Part shown: one piece after another, positions 32,180-33,317 of the stretch
How positions within the stretch are numbered: the first letter of the stretch is position 1
Layout: each line of letters opens with the position of its first letter
Assembly: GCA_003153455.1 (NCBI GenBank)
Contig: PLYS01000423.1
Coordinates: forward strand, 1 to 33,317
DNA from: Betaproteobacteria bacterium
Lineage (GTDB): Bacteria > Pseudomonadota > Gammaproteobacteria > Burkholderiales > SG8-41
Direction of reading: 5' to 3'
Length of the DNA: 33,317 bases
Made by a program: the position numbers and the translations under genes
The notes under the pieces: model-generated
Databases searched by the model: none
What the model saw: only the letters and a program-made list of their open reading frames with translations
Told to the model about the DNA's origin: nothing

Positions 32180-32677
32180 ATGGCAAACAACTTCCTCGAA
32201 CAACTGGTCGCCGAGTGGTACGAATACCAGGGTTATTTCGTGCGGCGCAACGTACCGGTCGGCAGGCGCACCCGGGGCGGATACGAATGCGAACTCGACA
32301 TCGTTGCATTTGACCCGGTCGAGCGGCACATGGTACATATCGAGCCGTCCATGGATGCCGAAAGCTGGGAGAAACGCGAGCGGAGCTTCAGAAAAAAATT
32401 CGACGCGGGCATCAAATACATTCCCGGCCTGTTTCCCGGCCTCGATTTGCCGGAGGAAATCGAACAGATCGCGATTTTCGCGTTCGCGAGCCGCGTCAAT
32501 CACCCAACGCTCGCCGGCCGCAAAGTGCTGCTGGTGTCGGACCTGATGCGCGAGATCATGGAAGACCTGAGCGACAAGAAAATCGCGTCCGCGGCGGTCC
32601 CCGAACACCATCCGATCCTGCGCACGCTGCAGTTCGTTGTGGAATACCGCAAGAAAGTGTTCGATACGCTGCGCTGA
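32180..32677 (+). CDS. Hypothetical protein with possible PD-(D/E)xK-like nuclease core, in the glc operon
   Basis: The 165-residue product starts MANNFLEQLVAEWYEYQGYF (ATG 32180, 4 nt after the glcE stop, GTGAGG upstream). The pattern of an N-terminal helix, then GYECELDIVAFD (Glu38, Asp40), then HMVHIEP (Glu55), resembles the core of restriction-endonuclease-like proteins. The lysine expected after the second acid is not present in that position (EPS instead of ExK), so catalysis is uncertain. The rest (SFRKKFDAGIKYIPGLFPGL, KVLLVSDLMREIMEDL) is unfamiliar. It sits between glcE and glcF on the same strand, so it should be co-transcribed with them, but a link to glycolate metabolism is not evident. 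Confidence 0.7.
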   Translation: MANNFLEQLVAEWYEYQGYFVRRNVPVGRRTRGGYECELDIVAFDPVERHMVHIEPSMDAESWEKRERSFRKKFDAGIKYIPGLFPGLDLPEEIEQIAIFAFASRVNHPTLAGRKVLLVSDLMREIMEDLSDKKIASAAVPEHHPILRTLQFVVEYRKKVFDTLR

Positions 32678-32720
32678 ATACACCAAAGCAATGTGGAACC
32701 ACGGATGATTTTTGATTCTT

Positions 32721-33317
32721 ATGCAAACTAATCTCGCCGAATTTATCAGGAACACGCCGCAAGGCCGGGAGGCTGAAGCCATCCTGCGCAAGTGCGTGCA
32801 CTGCGGCTTCTGCAATGCGACGTGCCCGACCTACCAACTGCTCGGCGACGAGCTCGATGGACCGCGCGGCCGCATCTACCTGATCAAGCAGGTGCTCGAA
32901 GGCGCAGCCGCAACCGCCAGGACGCAACTCCACCTTGACCGCTGCCTGACCTGCCGCTCATGCGAGACCACCTGCCCCTCCGGGGTCAGCTACGGTCGCC
33001 TCGTCGATATCGGCCGACCTATCGTCGACCAGCAAGTCGGCCGCGGCGCGGTTGAAACCGTGATGCGCAAAGCGCTGCGTGCCGTGGTTCCCAATCCATC
33101 GCTATTCTCACGACTGCTCAGGCTCGGTCAGTTCACCCAGCCGCTGCTGCCCGGCGCAGTGAAGCGCAAAGTGCCGCTATCGGCAAACGCCACGCCGTGG
33201 CCAACAAACTCGCATGCTCGCAGGATGCTGGTGCTCGACGGCTGCGTGCAACCGAGTCTGTCGCCGAACACCAATGCCGCGACGGCGCGCGTGCTCGACC
33301 GGCTCGGCATCACGCTG
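32721..33317 (+). CDS. glcF: Glycolate oxidase iron-sulfur subunit GlcF (N-terminal part, runs off the window)
   Basis: The visible 199 residues start MQTNLAEFIRNTPQGREAEA. Two ferredoxin-type motifs, KCVHCGFCNATCPTYQLLG (C25, C28, C31, C35) and RCLTCRSCETTCPSGVSYG (C75, C78, C81, C85), would bind two [4Fe-4S] clusters. The CCG-like domain begins near the edge with VLDGCVQPSLSPNTN. GlcF passes electrons from GlcD/GlcE to the quinone pool at the membrane. The start is 43 nt after the hypothetical gene. The remaining half or so lies outside the window. Confidence 0.95.
   Translation, partial: MQTNLAEFIRNTPQGREAEAILRKCVHCGFCNATCPTYQLLGDELDGPRGRIYLIKQVLEGAAATARTQLHLDRCLTCRSCETTCPSGVSYGRLVDIGRPIVDQQVGRGAVETVMRKALRAVVPNPSLFSRLLRLGQFTQPLLPGAVKRKVPLSANATPWPTNSHARRMLVLDGCVQPSLSPNTNAATARVLDRLGITL

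Overview
The window looks like a piece of a GC-rich betaproteobacterial (Burkholderiales-like) chromosome, probably from an environmental genome. This is inferred from gene content: five Bug/TctC-type solute-binding proteins with no membrane partner, a glcDEF glycolate oxidase operon, CaiB/BaiF and LLM-flavin enzymes, and high-GC codon use in the flanks. I saw no rRNA, tRNA, CRISPR array or intact transposase.

Left part (1-5191): the start of a Bug-type binding protein runs off the left edge. Gene-poor, decayed DNA follows around an intact P2-type cation ATPase. Next come a conserved hypothetical gene and the C-terminal stump of a ParA-like ATPase. Two diverged copies of a roughly 100-bp repeat lie in opposite orientation on either side of this stretch.

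Grd/RidA module (5192-9150): this is the most striking region. A minus-strand pair encodes a GrdE-like subunit and a GrdB-like subunit of the glycine/sarcosine/betaine reductase family. The grdB-like frame is interrupted only by a UGA at the exact position of the family's catalytic selenocysteine. An excellent bacterial SECIS hairpin follows immediately, so this is one selenoprotein of about 440 aa and not two broken genes. The GrdE-like partner seems to have Tyr where clostridial GrdE has its pyruvoyl-forming Cys. Divergently transcribed are three tandem, non-identical RidA-family genes. GrdA, GrdC and GrdD are not present. I read this as a candidate uncharacterised selenium-dependent C-N bond-cleaving or imine-handling system.

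Catabolic island (about 10.1-27.8 kb): nearly all genes are on the minus strand and tightly packed or overlapping. In order of transcription they are an M24 creatinase-like protein, an enolase-superfamily enzyme, a Bug protein, an opine-dehydrogenase-like enzyme, an LLM flavin oxidoreductase, a two-gene TPP decarboxylase, a Bug protein, a molybdenum hydroxylase (FAD subunit plus fused FeS-Mo subunit), a Bug protein, a resorcylate-decarboxylase-like amidohydrolase, a second LLM enzyme and an Lrp/AsnC regulator. Decayed CoxM/CoxL remnants and another Bug gene follow. The set suggests breakdown of an unknown N-containing or aromatic/heterocyclic acid. The N-terminal and middle parts of a D-lactate-dehydrogenase-like FAD oxidase lie just left of the island, and a same-strand C-terminal tail of that family lies just right of it, fused to a broken F420-reductase gene. 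The island therefore appears to have split this gene.

Right part (27.9-33.3 kb): a CaiB/BaiF CoA-transferase, then glcD, glcE, a small nuclease-fold-like hypothetical gene and the start of glcF. The glcE frame carries an in-frame insertion of two palindromic intergenic-type repeats.
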